24,241 nt of DNA from positions 1-24,241 of the forward strand of contig UQKW01000031.1 in assembly GCA_900541885.1 (NCBI GenBank), written 5' to 3'. Shown piece after piece: positions 1 to 8,212 of the stretch (position 1 is the first letter of the stretch; every line of letters begins with the position of its first letter). Source of the stretch: an uncultured Collinsella sp. Lineage in GTDB: Bacteria > Actinomycetota > Coriobacteriia > Coriobacteriales > Coriobacteriaceae. A program made the position numbers and the translations under genes. The notes beneath the pieces are model-generated. The model ran no database searches, had not been told where the DNA came from, and saw only the letters and a list, made by a program, of their open reading frames with translations.

Positions 1-2
1 AT

Positions 3-2270
3 GCGGTCGAGCGGGAACGCCGCCGCGAGGAGCAGCTCAAGCACCACGAGCACGAGCTGGCCGAGAAAAAACGTCTGGAAGCGACCGCGCGTTCCATGCA
101 TGAGCACGGCACCGAGCATCTGGCCAAGCGCGCGGCGTCTATCGAAAAGCGCATTGCGCGCATGAAGGTCACAGACCGGCCGAAAACCGACAAGAAAATG
201 ACCGTTACCTTCGGTGATCCGAACTACGAGACCGAGGAAGTGCTCAAGGTACGGGATATTACAAAAAGTTATGATGGACGAGAAATATTACATGACGTAT
301 CGTTCAACATCCGCAACCGCGAGCGCGTCGCGCTGCTCGGTGCGAACGGCGCCGGCAAAACCACCATGCTCAAGATCATCATGGGCATCGACAGCCCTGA
401 CGCCGGCCAGGTCCAGTACGCCAAGGACTGCCAGGTGGGCTACCTAGAGCAAGAAACCAACCTGGAGCAAAAGGACACCACCATCCTTGCCGAGGTCATG
501 GCCGCCGCCAAGGAAATCCGCCACATGGGCGAGCGCGCCAACGAGCTGCAGGCCCAGATCACCGAGCTCTCCGAGCAAGGCAAGGACGTCGACGCACTCC
601 TTAACGAGTACGGCCAGGTCCAGGACCGCTTTGAACATCTGGGCGGCTACGAGCTCGAGAGCAACGCCCGCAAGATCCTGTCCGGCCTCGGCTTCAAGGT
701 CACCGACTTTGAACGCCCGTGCTCCGAGTTCTCGGGCGGCTGGCAGATGCGCATCGCATTGGCCAAGCTCTTCCTGCGCCATCCCGACCTGCTGCTTCTG
801 GACGAGCCCACCAACCACCTGGACCTCGAAAGTGTCCAATGGCTGCGCGGTTTTATCGCCAACTACGACGGCGCCGTGCTCATCGTCAGCCACGACCGCG
901 CCTTCATGGACGCCTGCGTCGACCACGTCGCCGCGCTCGAAAACCGCCGCGTGACCACCTACACCGGCAACTACAGCAGCTACCTCAAGCAGCGCGAGGA
1001 CAACCTGGAGCAGATGCGCGCCAAGCGTGCCGCGCAGGAGCGCGACATCGCCCACATGCAGGTCTTCGTCGACAAGTTCCGTTACAAGCCCACCAAGGCC
1101 GCCCAAGCGCAGGAGCGCATCCGCAAGATCGAGCAGATCAAAAAGGAGCTCGTCATCCTGCCCGAGGGCCACAAGCACATCGACTTTAAGTTCCCCGACC
1201 CGCCGCGCTCGGGCGATATGGTCGTGGGCTTGGAGGGCGTCTCCAAGTCCTACGGCGACAAGCACATCTACAGCGACATCGACCTCAAACTCTACCGCGG
1301 CGAGCACGTGGCGCTCGTCGGCCCCAACGGCGCCGGCAAGTCCACCCTCATGAAGATCCTCGCCGGCCTGGAGCCGCCCACCACCGGCGCCCGCGACCTG
1401 GGCACCAACGTGGGTGTGGCCTACTATGCCCAGCACGCGCTCGAGGGCATGACCGAATCTAACACCGTCCTGCAAGAGATCGACACCGTCACGCCCAAGT
1501 GGACCGTGCCGCAGCAGCGCAGCCTGCTGGGCGCCTTCCTGTTTAGCGACAACGATTCCATCGAGAAGCAGGTTCGCGTCCTCTCCGGTGGCGAAAAGGC
1601 GCGCCTGGCCCTGGCCAAGATGCTCGTGGCCCCCGAGGCGCTCCTGTGCCTGGACGAGCCCACCAACCACCTGGACATCGACTCGGTAGACATGCTCGAG
1701 AACGCCCTGCAAAACTTCCCCGGCACCATCGTGCTGATCAGCCACGACGAGCACCTGGTACGCGCCGTTGCCAACCGCGTCATAGACATCCGCGATGGCA
1801 AGGTCACGGTCTACGACGGCGACTACGACTACTACCTCTACAAGCGCGAGGACCTCGCAGCCCGCGCCGCCGCCGAGGCGGCAGGGGAGAGTGCACCGGC
1901 CACGGCCAAGTCCACCAAAGCCTGCGCCGCCCAGGCCGACACCCCCGCAGCTGCCCCCAAGCCTGCCGAGGGCAAAAAGACCAAGGAGCAAAAGCGCGCT
2001 GAGGCCCAAGCCCGCGCAGCGCTCAATAAAAAGCTCAAAGGCGTGCGCAACCAGCTTAAGAAGATCGAGACGGAGCTCGACAAAAAGCGTGCCCGCTATG
2101 ACGAGCTTATGGAATTGATGGCAAGCGAAGAGCTTTATGCCGATCAGGATAAGTTCAACGCCGCGCTGGGGGAATATAACGGCCTTAAGCAAGAGCTACC
2201 CAAGCTCGAGGATGAATGGCTGGAGCTTTCCACCCAGATCGAAGAGGAGACCGCGCGTGAACTCTCGTAA
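3..2270 (+). CDS. ABC-F family ATPase, 5' end outside window
   Basis: This is a tandem-ABC ATPase of the ABC-F class: soluble, no membrane segments, generally acting on the ribosome. The reading frame is open to the left edge, so the true start is not visible; the first internal ATG is at 96. Counting from that ATG, cassette 1 has Walker A GANGAGKTT near 82-90, signature FSGGW near 211 and Walker B LLLLDEPTNHLDL near 233. The linker contains FVDKFRYKPTKAAQAQ near 325. Cassette 2 has GPNGAGKS near 409, LSGGEKA near 496 and LLCLDEPTNHLDI near 516. The C-terminal 75 residues form a charged coiled coil like the Uup-type tail. Oddly, at least 80 residues precede cassette 1 and resemble an ABC-F inter-cassette linker, so a further cassette may lie upstream. 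The subfamily and any antibiotic-resistance role cannot be assigned. It is confidently ABC-F. Confidence 0.9.
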   Translation, partial: AVERERRREEQLKHHEHELAEKKRLEATARSMHEHGTEHLAKRAASIEKRIARMKVTDRPKTDKKMTVTFGDPNYETEEVLKVRDITKSYDGREILHDVSFNIRNRERVALLGANGAGKTTMLKIIMGIDSPDAGQVQYAKDCQVGYLEQETNLEQKDTTILAEVMAAAKEIRHMGERANELQAQITELSEQGKDVDALLNEYGQVQDRFEHLGGYELESNARKILSGLGFKVTDFERPCSEFSGGWQMRIALAKLFLRHPDLLLLDEPTNHLDLESVQWLRGFIANYDGAVLIVSHDRAFMDACVDHVAALENRRVTTYTGNYSSYLKQREDNLEQMRAKRAAQERDIAHMQVFVDKFRYKPTKAAQAQERIRKIEQIKKELVILPEGHKHIDFKFPDPPRSGDMVVGLEGVSKSYGDKHIYSDIDLKLYRGEHVALVGPNGAGKSTLMKILAGLEPPTTGARDLGTNVGVAYYAQHALEGMTESNTVLQEIDTVTPKWTVPQQRSLLGAFLFSDNDSIEKQVRVLSGGEKARLALAKMLVAPEALLCLDEPTNHLDIDSVDMLENALQNFPGTIVLISHDEHLVRAVANRVIDIRDGKVTVYDGDYDYYLYKREDLAARAAAEAAGESAPATAKSTKACAAQADTPAAAPKPAEGKKTKEQKRAEAQARAALNKKLKGVRNQLKKIETELDKKRARYDELMELMASEELYADQDKFNAALGEYNGLKQELPKLEDEWLELSTQIEEETARELS

Positions 2271-2553
2271 GGCCGCTGCCGTGGCGATGAGCATCATCGC
2301 CATTGCCTGTCGCATCTGCGGCATCTTTATGAGCGCGATGACCGTGCTGCTGTGCTTTAGCGGCCTCACCGCCAAGTTGCAGATTGTGGGCTTTGTCGTC
2401 GAGCTTTCGCGCGCACTGCCGAGCGCCATCGCCGGCTACGGCGTCATCACTTCTCCCTTTGGCGGCGTGTTCCGCCTGGATTACGCCATCGTGGCCGTGA
2501 TTCTATTTGTGGCCGATTACCTGCTCACGCGCGCCTCGCGCCGCGTCCGCTAG
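2257..2553 (+). CDS. small hydrophobic membrane protein, unknown function
   Basis: This encodes a 98-residue protein with two likely membrane helices: one near residues 8-45 containing SIIAIACRICGIFMSAMTVLL, and one near 75-90 containing YAIVAVILFVADYLL. It ends in an Arg-rich cytoplasmic-type tail. I chose the GTG at 2257 because GAGGAG at 2244-2249 sits 7 bases upstream. A longer in-frame extension to 2137 lies inside the ABC-F gene and has poor, shadow-like composition. The GTG start overlaps the ABC-F stop by 14 bases, which suggests translational coupling. The next gene, a membrane protease, starts 10 bases after the stop. I do not recognise the family. Confidence 0.7.
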   Translation: MNSRKAAAVAMSIIAIACRICGIFMSAMTVLLCFSGLTAKLQIVGFVVELSRALPSAIAGYGVITSPFGGVFRLDYAIVAVILFVADYLLTRASRRVR

Positions 2554-2562
2554 GGGATCGTT

Positions 2563-3246
2563 ATGTCCAGCAGCTACTTCATGAACCTGCTCGCCAGCGC
2601 GGTCGCCGTCATCTTGGGCATCGTGATCCACGAGAGCGCGCACGCCGCCGCGGCCTGGGCACTCGGCGATATGACGGCCCGTTCGCGCGGACGCGTCTCG
2701 CTCAACCCGCTCAACCATGTCGACCCGTTTGGCACCATCCTCCTGCCGCTGCTGATGCTCGCCGCCGGAGGCCCGGTGTTCGCCTTCGCCAAGCCCGTTC
2801 CCGTCTACCTCAACAACCTCAAGCACCCCAAGCGCGACGAGGTCCTGGTGAGCGTGGCCGGCCCCGCATCGAACATCGCGCTCGCCTGTCTTGCCGCCGC
2901 CCTCATGCGCCTGACCTATGGCAGCCTCTACACCAGCATGTCATTTGCCCTGGCGTCACAGATCATGAACTTCGGCGCCACCTTTATCGTGGTCAACTTA
3001 TCGCTCGCGTTCTTTAACCTCATCCCGATCCCACCGCTCGACGGCTCGTCGATCATCGTGCCCTTCCTCAAGGGCAAGGCGCTCGCCAACTACTACCGCC
3101 TGCAGCAATACGCTATGCCCATCCTCATCCTGGTTTTGTATCTGCTGCCCATGTGGACCGGCATCGACGTGATCGGCCGCTATTTCGACGTTACCGTGTA
3201 TCCGCTTGCTGAGCAGCTGCTCAACTTCGCAATCGCCGGCATCTAA
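2563..3246 (+). CDS. site-2 protease family (M50) membrane metalloprotease
   Basis: This is a 227-residue polytopic membrane protein of the M50/site-2 protease class, which cleaves membrane-embedded substrates with a zinc active site. The zinc-binding HExxH is HESAH at residues 23-27 inside the first hydrophobic segment. The third ligand motif is PPLDGS at 157-162, with Asp160. Hydrophobic stretches lie near 8-35, 60-80, 95-112, 128-155 and 180-200. No PDZ domain is present, and the length fits the compact M50B-type group rather than RseP. A short purine-rich ribosome site (GGGGA at 2553-2557) precedes the ATG. It follows the small membrane protein closely and lies 84 bases before scpA. The substrate is unknown. 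Confidence 0.85.
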   Translation: MSSSYFMNLLASAVAVILGIVIHESAHAAAAWALGDMTARSRGRVSLNPLNHVDPFGTILLPLLMLAAGGPVFAFAKPVPVYLNNLKHPKRDEVLVSVAGPASNIALACLAAALMRLTYGSLYTSMSFALASQIMNFGATFIVVNLSLAFFNLIPIPPLDGSSIIVPFLKGKALANYYRLQQYAMPILILVLYLLPMWTGIDVIGRYFDVTVYPLAEQLLNFAIAGI

Positions 3247-3330
3247 GGTAAACTTACAGGTCGACCGTGCAAAACGGTCGCAACATGCACCCAAACCGCG
3301 CCGCGAAGGCGCCGTCAAAGGAGGTCGAAG

Positions 3331-4143
3331 ATGTCGTATCGCGTGTCGACGCAGGTCTACAGCGGACCGTTCGACCTGCTGCTGCAGCTGGTAACCCGCC
3401 AAAAAGTAGATATCGGCGCCATCTCCATCAGCGAGGTGGCCGAGCAGTACCTTGCCGAGGCCGAACGCATCGAGGCGCTGGACCTGGACGTGGCGAGCGA
3501 CTTTTTGCTGGTCGCGGCAACCCTTTTGGACATCAAGGCCGCCTCTCTGGTGCCGCAGGAGGCCCCGCGCAAAGTCGATGACGACGATGACGAGTTCGAC
3601 GAAGACCTCGAGGAGCTCAGCGCGCTCGACGGCGACGCCCTGCGCGAGGTCCTAATCCAGCGCCTGATTGCCTACAAGCAGTTTAAAGGCGCGGCGGCAG
3701 CTCTCGGTGCTCGCATGCAGGCCGAAAGCCGCATGCACCCGCGCGTGGCCGGCCCCGACCCCGAGTTCCTTGGGCTCATGCCCGACTACCTGGCCGGCAT
3801 TACCCTGCGCGGCCTCGCCGTCATCTGCGCCGACCTGGACGGCAAGCGCCAGACCTTCCTGCTGGAGGCCGAGCACGTGGCGCCGCACCGCGTGCCGCTC
3901 GACCTGACCGTGGCCTCGGTCGACCGCTTTACCATGGCGCACCAAACCTGCACCTTCCGCGAGCTACTGGACGGCGATGCCACCACCGAGCAGCTCGTCG
4001 TTACCTTCCTGGCCATGCTTGAGCTTGTCAAGCGCGGCTCGCTCACGCTGAGCCAGGACGAGATCTTTGGAACCATCCGCATCAACCGCGTCGAGGGCGC
4101 CGAGGCCTATGTGCCCGGCGAGGGCCCCGAGCTCACCGAATAG
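3331..4143 (+). CDS. scpA: segregation and condensation protein A
   Basis: This is the kleisin subunit of the bacterial SMC-ScpAB condensin, which bridges the SMC heads and compacts the nucleoid. The protein is 270 residues. The N-terminal domain begins with the family hallmark F-D-L-L-L-Q-L (residues 11-17), followed by KVDI and ISEVAEQYL. A central acidic linker (DDDDDEFDEDLEEL) and a C-terminal winged-helix-like segment ending near EIFGTIRINR follow. A strong ribosome site AAAGGAGG at about 3317-3324 fixes the ATG. The 84-base leader contains a six-base-pair inverted repeat GACCGT/ACGGTC but no clear terminator. scpB follows after 11 bases, the usual arrangement. Confidence 0.93.
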   Translation: MSYRVSTQVYSGPFDLLLQLVTRQKVDIGAISISEVAEQYLAEAERIEALDLDVASDFLLVAATLLDIKAASLVPQEAPRKVDDDDDEFDEDLEELSALDGDALREVLIQRLIAYKQFKGAAAALGARMQAESRMHPRVAGPDPEFLGLMPDYLAGITLRGLAVICADLDGKRQTFLLEAEHVAPHRVPLDLTVASVDRFTMAHQTCTFRELLDGDATTEQLVVTFLAMLELVKRGSLTLSQDEIFGTIRINRVEGAEAYVPGEGPELTE

Positions 4144-4154
4144 GAGCCGCAACC

Positions 4155-4883
4155 ATGTCAACCCTTTCCACGCTGGAGGCAAACAGCCTCAAAGGCGCCC
4201 TCGAGGCGCTGCTGCTGGTGTCGAGCGACCCGGTGAGTGCGCCCGCGCTGGCCGGTGCGCTCGATATCGCCCCCGGCGAATGCGCGTCGCTGCTCGCCGA
4301 GCTCAAGGTTGAGTACGAGGAGGCCAACCGCGGCTTTCAGCTGCGCGAGGTCGCCGGCGGCTGGCGCCTGTTCACGCACCCCGCCTACCACGACGTGGTC
4401 GAGGCCTATGTGTTGAGCTGGGACACGCAAAAGCTGTCCCAGGCGGCGCTCGAAACCCTGGCCGTCATCGCATACCACCAGCCCGTAACGCGCGAGGTAG
4501 TCAAGGGCATCCGCGGCGTCAACTCAGACGGCGTCATCGCGTCGCTCGTGGACAAGGGTCTGGTGCGCGAGCTCGGCCGTGACCCCGAGCGCGGTCAGGC
4601 CATCATTTACGGCACGACCAACGCCTTCTTGGAAAAGTTCGGCCTGCGCTCCACCCGCGACCTACCCGATCTGGAGCAGTTTGCCCCCGACGAGCAGTCG
4701 CGCCAGTTTATCCGCGAGCGCCTGAGCGGCCGCAGTATTCAGTCCACGCTCGAGGAGCAAGCCGAGGACCTGGACGAAGAGCGCGAGCTGCTCGATACCG
4801 ATGTTGAAGATGTTGAGGCAGTCGAGGACTTGGAGACCCTAGTCGTCGACGAGACCTCGGAGGATTTGCATGACGAGGACTAA
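4155..4883 (+). CDS. scpB: segregation and condensation protein B
   Basis: ScpB dimers bind the ScpA kleisin and are part of the SMC condensin complex. The 242-residue protein has two winged-helix domains. Family landmarks are EALLLVSSDPV near the N-terminus, the block LSQAALETLAVIAYHQPVTR at roughly 95-114, then IRGVNSDGVIASLVDKGLVRELGR and YGTTNAFLEKFGL. The last ~50 residues are a strongly acidic tail (repeated Glu/Asp-Val), longer than in many homologues and probably disordered. The ATG is preceded by GGAGCC. Its 3' end lies 22 bases before the preferred start of the pseudouridine synthase. Confidence 0.93.
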   Translation: MSTLSTLEANSLKGALEALLLVSSDPVSAPALAGALDIAPGECASLLAELKVEYEEANRGFQLREVAGGWRLFTHPAYHDVVEAYVLSWDTQKLSQAALETLAVIAYHQPVTREVVKGIRGVNSDGVIASLVDKGLVRELGRDPERGQAIIYGTTNAFLEKFGLRSTRDLPDLEQFAPDEQSRQFIRERLSGRSIQSTLEEQAEDLDEERELLDTDVEDVEAVEDLETLVVDETSEDLHDED

Positions 4884-4905
4884 CGAAGTAGGGGAGACGC
4901 GCGCC

Positions 4906-5826
4906 ATGGGCACCGCAGCGCCCGATGCCCAGCACGTCTATCCGCACACCATGCGCCTGCAGCGTTTTTTGGCGCGCGCGGGCGTGGCGAGCCGCCGCGG
5001 CTCGGAGGACCTGATGACCGCCGGCCGCGTGACCGTCAACGGCCAGGTCGCGACCGAACTGGGCACCAAGGTCGATGTCGACCGCGATCACATCGAGGTC
5101 GACGGCATGCCCGTCAAGCTCAACCAGGGCGCCGTGTACCTGATGCTCTACAAGCCGACCGGCTACCTCACCACCATGAGCGACCCACAGGAGCGCCCTT
5201 GCGTGGCCGACCTGGTCCCCCGCGACCGCTTTCCGGGACTATTCCCGGTGGGTCGTCTGGACCGAGACACCACGGGCCTTTTGCTCTTCACCACCGACGG
5301 CGACCTGTCTCAGGACCTGCTGCACCCCAGCAAGCATGTCTATAAGACCTACCAGGCACTCGTTGACGGACAGCTGTCCGACCGCGATCTCACGCCGCTC
5401 CGCCGCGGCATCGAGCTCGACGACGGTCTGTGCCAGCCGGCTATCTGCCGCGTCATCACCGCACGCGAGGCCGAGGCCGTAGCTCCGCAGGGCGTCAAGC
5501 CCGGCACCACAGCCGTGGAGGTCATCATCCGCGAGGGTCGCAAGAATCAGGTCAAGCGCATGCTGAGCAAGATTCACCATCCGGTGATCCGCCTGCATCG
5601 CTGCAACTTTGCCGGCCTTGAGCTCGAGGGCGTGGCCAAGGGCTCGTGGCGCGAACTCACCGATCGCGAGGTGCAGATCCTCAAAAGCGGTGGCATCCCT
5701 CCCAAGCAGGCCAGCGTCATGCGCGGAGGCAAGCCCCAGGAAACCCCCGCCAGTCGCACGCGTCACCACGGTAGCCACGGCTCCGCACCCAAGCGCAACA
5801 CCTACCGCGAGCGCTACACCGGCTAG
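4906..5826 (+). CDS. rluB: pseudouridine synthase, RluB/RsuA family
   Basis: This isomerises uridine to pseudouridine in rRNA. The N-terminal S4 RNA-binding domain starts at MRLQRFLARAGVASRRG. The catalytic domain carries the family motif GRLDRDTTGLLLFTTDGDL, whose first Asp is the nucleophile. The later block EGRKNQVKRMLSKIHHPV is typical of RsuA/RluB/RluE. I prefer the ATG at 4906 (306 residues) because AGGGGAG lies about 9 bases upstream. The earlier in-frame ATG at 4870 overlaps scpB and has no good ribosome site. The basic C-terminal tail of about 40 residues is Gly/Arg/His-rich and likely disordered. It follows scpAB, as in many Gram-positive genomes. The exact target base is inferred only from the family. 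Confidence 0.88.
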   Translation: MGTAAPDAQHVYPHTMRLQRFLARAGVASRRGSEDLMTAGRVTVNGQVATELGTKVDVDRDHIEVDGMPVKLNQGAVYLMLYKPTGYLTTMSDPQERPCVADLVPRDRFPGLFPVGRLDRDTTGLLLFTTDGDLSQDLLHPSKHVYKTYQALVDGQLSDRDLTPLRRGIELDDGLCQPAICRVITAREAEAVAPQGVKPGTTAVEVIIREGRKNQVKRMLSKIHHPVIRLHRCNFAGLELEGVAKGSWRELTDREVQILKSGGIPPKQASVMRGGKPQETPASRTRHHGSHGSAPKRNTYRERYTG

Positions 5827-5892
5827 ACAGACCATCCCGCCCCATCGCCCGCGAACCATACCAGCACGTCAACCATCGAAAGGAAGCATTGC

Positions 5893-6579
5893 ATGATCGT
5901 CGCCATCGACGGCCCCGCCGGTTCCGGCAAGTCCACCATCGCCAAGGAGATCGCCCGCCAGCTGGGCTTTAACAAGCTCGACACGGGCGCCATGTATCGC
6001 GCCGTCACCTTCGCCGCGCTCGACCGCGGCATCAATCTGGACGACGAGGCGGCCATCGACGCCCTCGCCGAGCAGATCGAGATCCGCTTTACCAACGGCA
6101 CCGGCGAGGACACGCGCCTGACCATTGACGGCAAGGACGCTTCGGCCGCCATCCGCACCCCGCAGGTCGACGCCAACGTGTCCAAGGTCTCGGCCTACCC
6201 GGGCGTGCGCGCCGCCATGCTCATTCACCAGCGTCGCGCCGCCGAGGACCGCGATATCGTGGCCGAGGGTCGCGACATCGGCACCGTCGTGTTCCCCAAC
6301 GCGCAGGTCAAGATCTTCCTGACTGCCGACCCGCGTGAGCGCGCCCGCCGCCGCGTGCTGCAGCGTCACCAAAACGACGCCCAGCCGCTCACGTCCGAGC
6401 AGCTCGAAGCCGAGGTCGACGAGACCCTCGACGCCCTTAAGCAGCGCGACAAGCTCGACAGCAGCCGCGAGGTCGCCCCGCTCGTGCCCGCCGAGGACGC
6501 CGTGCACGTCGACTCCACCGCCCACACCATCGACGAGGTCGTCTCGATAATCGAGAACCTCATCAACAAAAGGAGGTAG
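5893..6579 (+). CDS. cmk: cytidylate kinase
   Basis: This phosphorylates CMP and dCMP using ATP in pyrimidine nucleotide recycling; it is cytosolic. The 228-residue protein starts with the P-loop GPAGSGKST at residues 7-15. It then shows the family signatures LDTGAMYR and GRDIGTVVFPNA, the LID-type Arg cluster RERARRRVLQRH, and the C-terminal segment ending VVSIIENLI. The ribosome site AAAGGAAG precedes the ATG. The 66 bases upstream show no recognisable promoter or terminator. The stop is 3 bases before the acyltransferase gene, a cmk-plsC pairing seen in several Gram-positive lineages. Confidence 0.95.
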   Translation: MIVAIDGPAGSGKSTIAKEIARQLGFNKLDTGAMYRAVTFAALDRGINLDDEAAIDALAEQIEIRFTNGTGEDTRLTIDGKDASAAIRTPQVDANVSKVSAYPGVRAAMLIHQRRAAEDRDIVAEGRDIGTVVFPNAQVKIFLTADPRERARRRVLQRHQNDAQPLTSEQLEAEVDETLDALKQRDKLDSSREVAPLVPAEDAVHVDSTAHTIDEVVSIIENLINKRR

Positions 6580-6582
6580 CCC

Positions 6583-7311
6583 ATGCGCCTGTTTAAGCAG
6601 ACGCCCGAGGACTATTACAACGCCCCCTACGCCGAGTTTCCAGCGCTCATCCGAGGCACCGTCGTCGTAGTCATGGCCATCCTTTGGGCCTTCTCCAAGC
6701 TCATGTGGCGCTGGAAGGTCGAGGACGCCGATCTTCTGTTTGAGCGCCAGGAAGGCCGCGGCAGCGTGGTCATCTGCAACCACACCTCGATGGCCGAGCT
6801 CTTGGCCGTGGAGACGACGCTGTTCTTTGGGGGGCGCCGCATTCGTCCCATCTTTAAGTCAGAGTTCGCCAAGAGCAAGATTGTGCGCTGGGCCTTTAGC
6901 CGCGTAGGCGGCATCCCCGTGGAGCGTGGTACTGCCGATATGAAGTGCCTGCGCGCCGCCCAGCATGCGCTGCAGCGCGGCGAGGACGTTCTGATCTTCC
7001 CCGAGGGCACGCGCATCCGCTCGCGCGAGATCAAGCCCGAGGTCCACGGCGGTTTTGCGCTCATCGCTCAGATGGGCAAGGCACCCGTGAACCCGCTCGC
7101 CATCTGCGGCTGGTCCGACATCACGCCCGCGGGCAAAAAGATCATGCGCCCTAAGAAGTGCTGGATCCGCGCCGGCAAGGCCGTCTCGCTTTCCGACGCA
7201 CCGGCCGGGCTTAAGCGCACGGAGCGCCTGGAATGGTTTGAGTCCGAGGCCATGAGCCGCGTCTACGCCATGCGAGACGAGCTATGCGCCGAGCATCCGG
7301 GCAGGTTCTAG
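6583..7311 (+). CDS. 1-acylglycerol-3-phosphate acyltransferase-like (PlsC family)
   Basis: This is a 242-residue acyltransferase of the PlsC family, which adds the second acyl chain in phosphatidic acid synthesis at the membrane face. One hydrophobic segment (TVVVVMAILWAFSKLMW) lies near residues 25-41. The substrate-binding motif FPEGTR is present, as is the GGIPVERG block. The normal catalytic HX4D motif reads NHTSMAE, so Glu stands where Asp is usual. The start follows AAAAGGAGG, overlapping the end of cmk. PlsY and GpsA are encoded downstream in the same run, which fits a lipid role. The exact acyl acceptor is not proven. Confidence 0.85.
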   Translation: MRLFKQTPEDYYNAPYAEFPALIRGTVVVVMAILWAFSKLMWRWKVEDADLLFERQEGRGSVVICNHTSMAELLAVETTLFFGGRRIRPIFKSEFAKSKIVRWAFSRVGGIPVERGTADMKCLRAAQHALQRGEDVLIFPEGTRIRSREIKPEVHGGFALIAQMGKAPVNPLAICGWSDITPAGKKIMRPKKCWIRAGKAVSLSDAPAGLKRTERLEWFESEAMSRVYAMRDELCAEHPGRF

Positions 7312-7313
7312 CC

Positions 7314-8210
7314 ATGGGTGAGAACGTCTTGAATACCGCCGCGACCGCCGCTGAGGAGGCTATCCCCACCATCGAAATCGCTGCCCACGCCGGCACCTGC
7401 TACGGCGTGCAGCGTGCACTCGATATGGCATTGGCGGCCGCCCCGCAGGCGGGGGAGAGCACTCAGGTTCACACGCTGGGCCCGCTCATCCATAACCCCA
7501 TCGTGGTACGCGAGCTCGCCGAGGCAGGCGTAGGCCTGGCCGACACCTTGGATGACGCCGAGTCGGGCACCGTGATTATCCGCGCCCACGGTGTGGTGCC
7601 GCAGGTCATTGACGCCGCTCGCGAGCGCGGTCTTACCGTGGTCGACGCCACCTGCCCCTACGTGAAAAAGGTCCACGTGGCGGCTGAGCACCTGGTGCGC
7701 GAGGGCTACCACGTGGTAGTCGTGGGCGAGCCGGGCCACCCCGAGGTCGAGGGCATCCTGGGCCACGCCGGCGATGATGCGCGGGTCGTAAGCTGTGCCG
7801 CCGATGCGGACGCGCTGCCGCTCAAGGGCAAGGTGGGCCTCGTTGTGCAGACTACCCAGACCGCACAGAACTTGGCGGAGGTCGTAGCTGCCATCACGCC
7901 GCGCGTGCAGGAACTGCGCGTGATCAACACCATCTGCGCTGCTACGAGCGAGCGCCAGCAGGCCGCCGCCGCACTTGCCAACCGCTGCGACTGCATGGTC
8001 GTCGTGGGCGGCAAAAACTCCGGCAACACCCGCCGCCTGGCGCAGATCTGCGCAGACGCCTGCGAGCACACGCATCATATCGAGGAGGCAAGCGAGCTCG
8101 AGGCCACATGGTTTGCCGGCGCGCGCCACATCGGTATCACCGCCGGCGCTTCCACCCCGCAAGAACACATCGAACGCGCCGTCGCGCGCATCAAGGAGCT
8201 TTGCCGCTAA
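7314..8210 (+). CDS. ispH: 4-hydroxy-3-methylbut-2-enyl diphosphate reductase
   Basis: This is the last enzyme of the non-mevalonate isoprenoid pathway, an iron-sulfur protein making IPP and DMAPP. The three cluster cysteines are visible in AGTCYGVQ, VDATCPYVKKVH and NTICAATSERQ. Other landmarks are HTLGPLIHNP, IRAHGV, GHPEVEGI, VVVGGKNSGNTRRLAQIC and the C-terminal GITAGASTP. I place the start at the ATG at 7314 (298 residues), two bases after the acyltransferase stop. An upstream in-frame ATG at 7284 lies inside the previous gene. The ~20-residue leader before IEIAAHAGTC is slightly longer than usual. Confidence 0.94.
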   Translation: MGENVLNTAATAAEEAIPTIEIAAHAGTCYGVQRALDMALAAAPQAGESTQVHTLGPLIHNPIVVRELAEAGVGLADTLDDAESGTVIIRAHGVVPQVIDAARERGLTVVDATCPYVKKVHVAAEHLVREGYHVVVVGEPGHPEVEGILGHAGDDARVVSCAADADALPLKGKVGLVVQTTQTAQNLAEVVAAITPRVQELRVINTICAATSERQQAAAALANRCDCMVVVGGKNSGNTRRLAQICADACEHTHHIEEASELEATWFAGARHIGITAGASTPQEHIERAVARIKELCR

Positions 8211-8212
8211 TC

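Noticed and set aside
444..2192. Long open frame of 582 codons on the minus strand
   Set aside because: It lies entirely opposite the ABC-F gene, and its composition (Val/Leu/Gly/His-rich) is the usual antisense shadow of a GC-rich gene.
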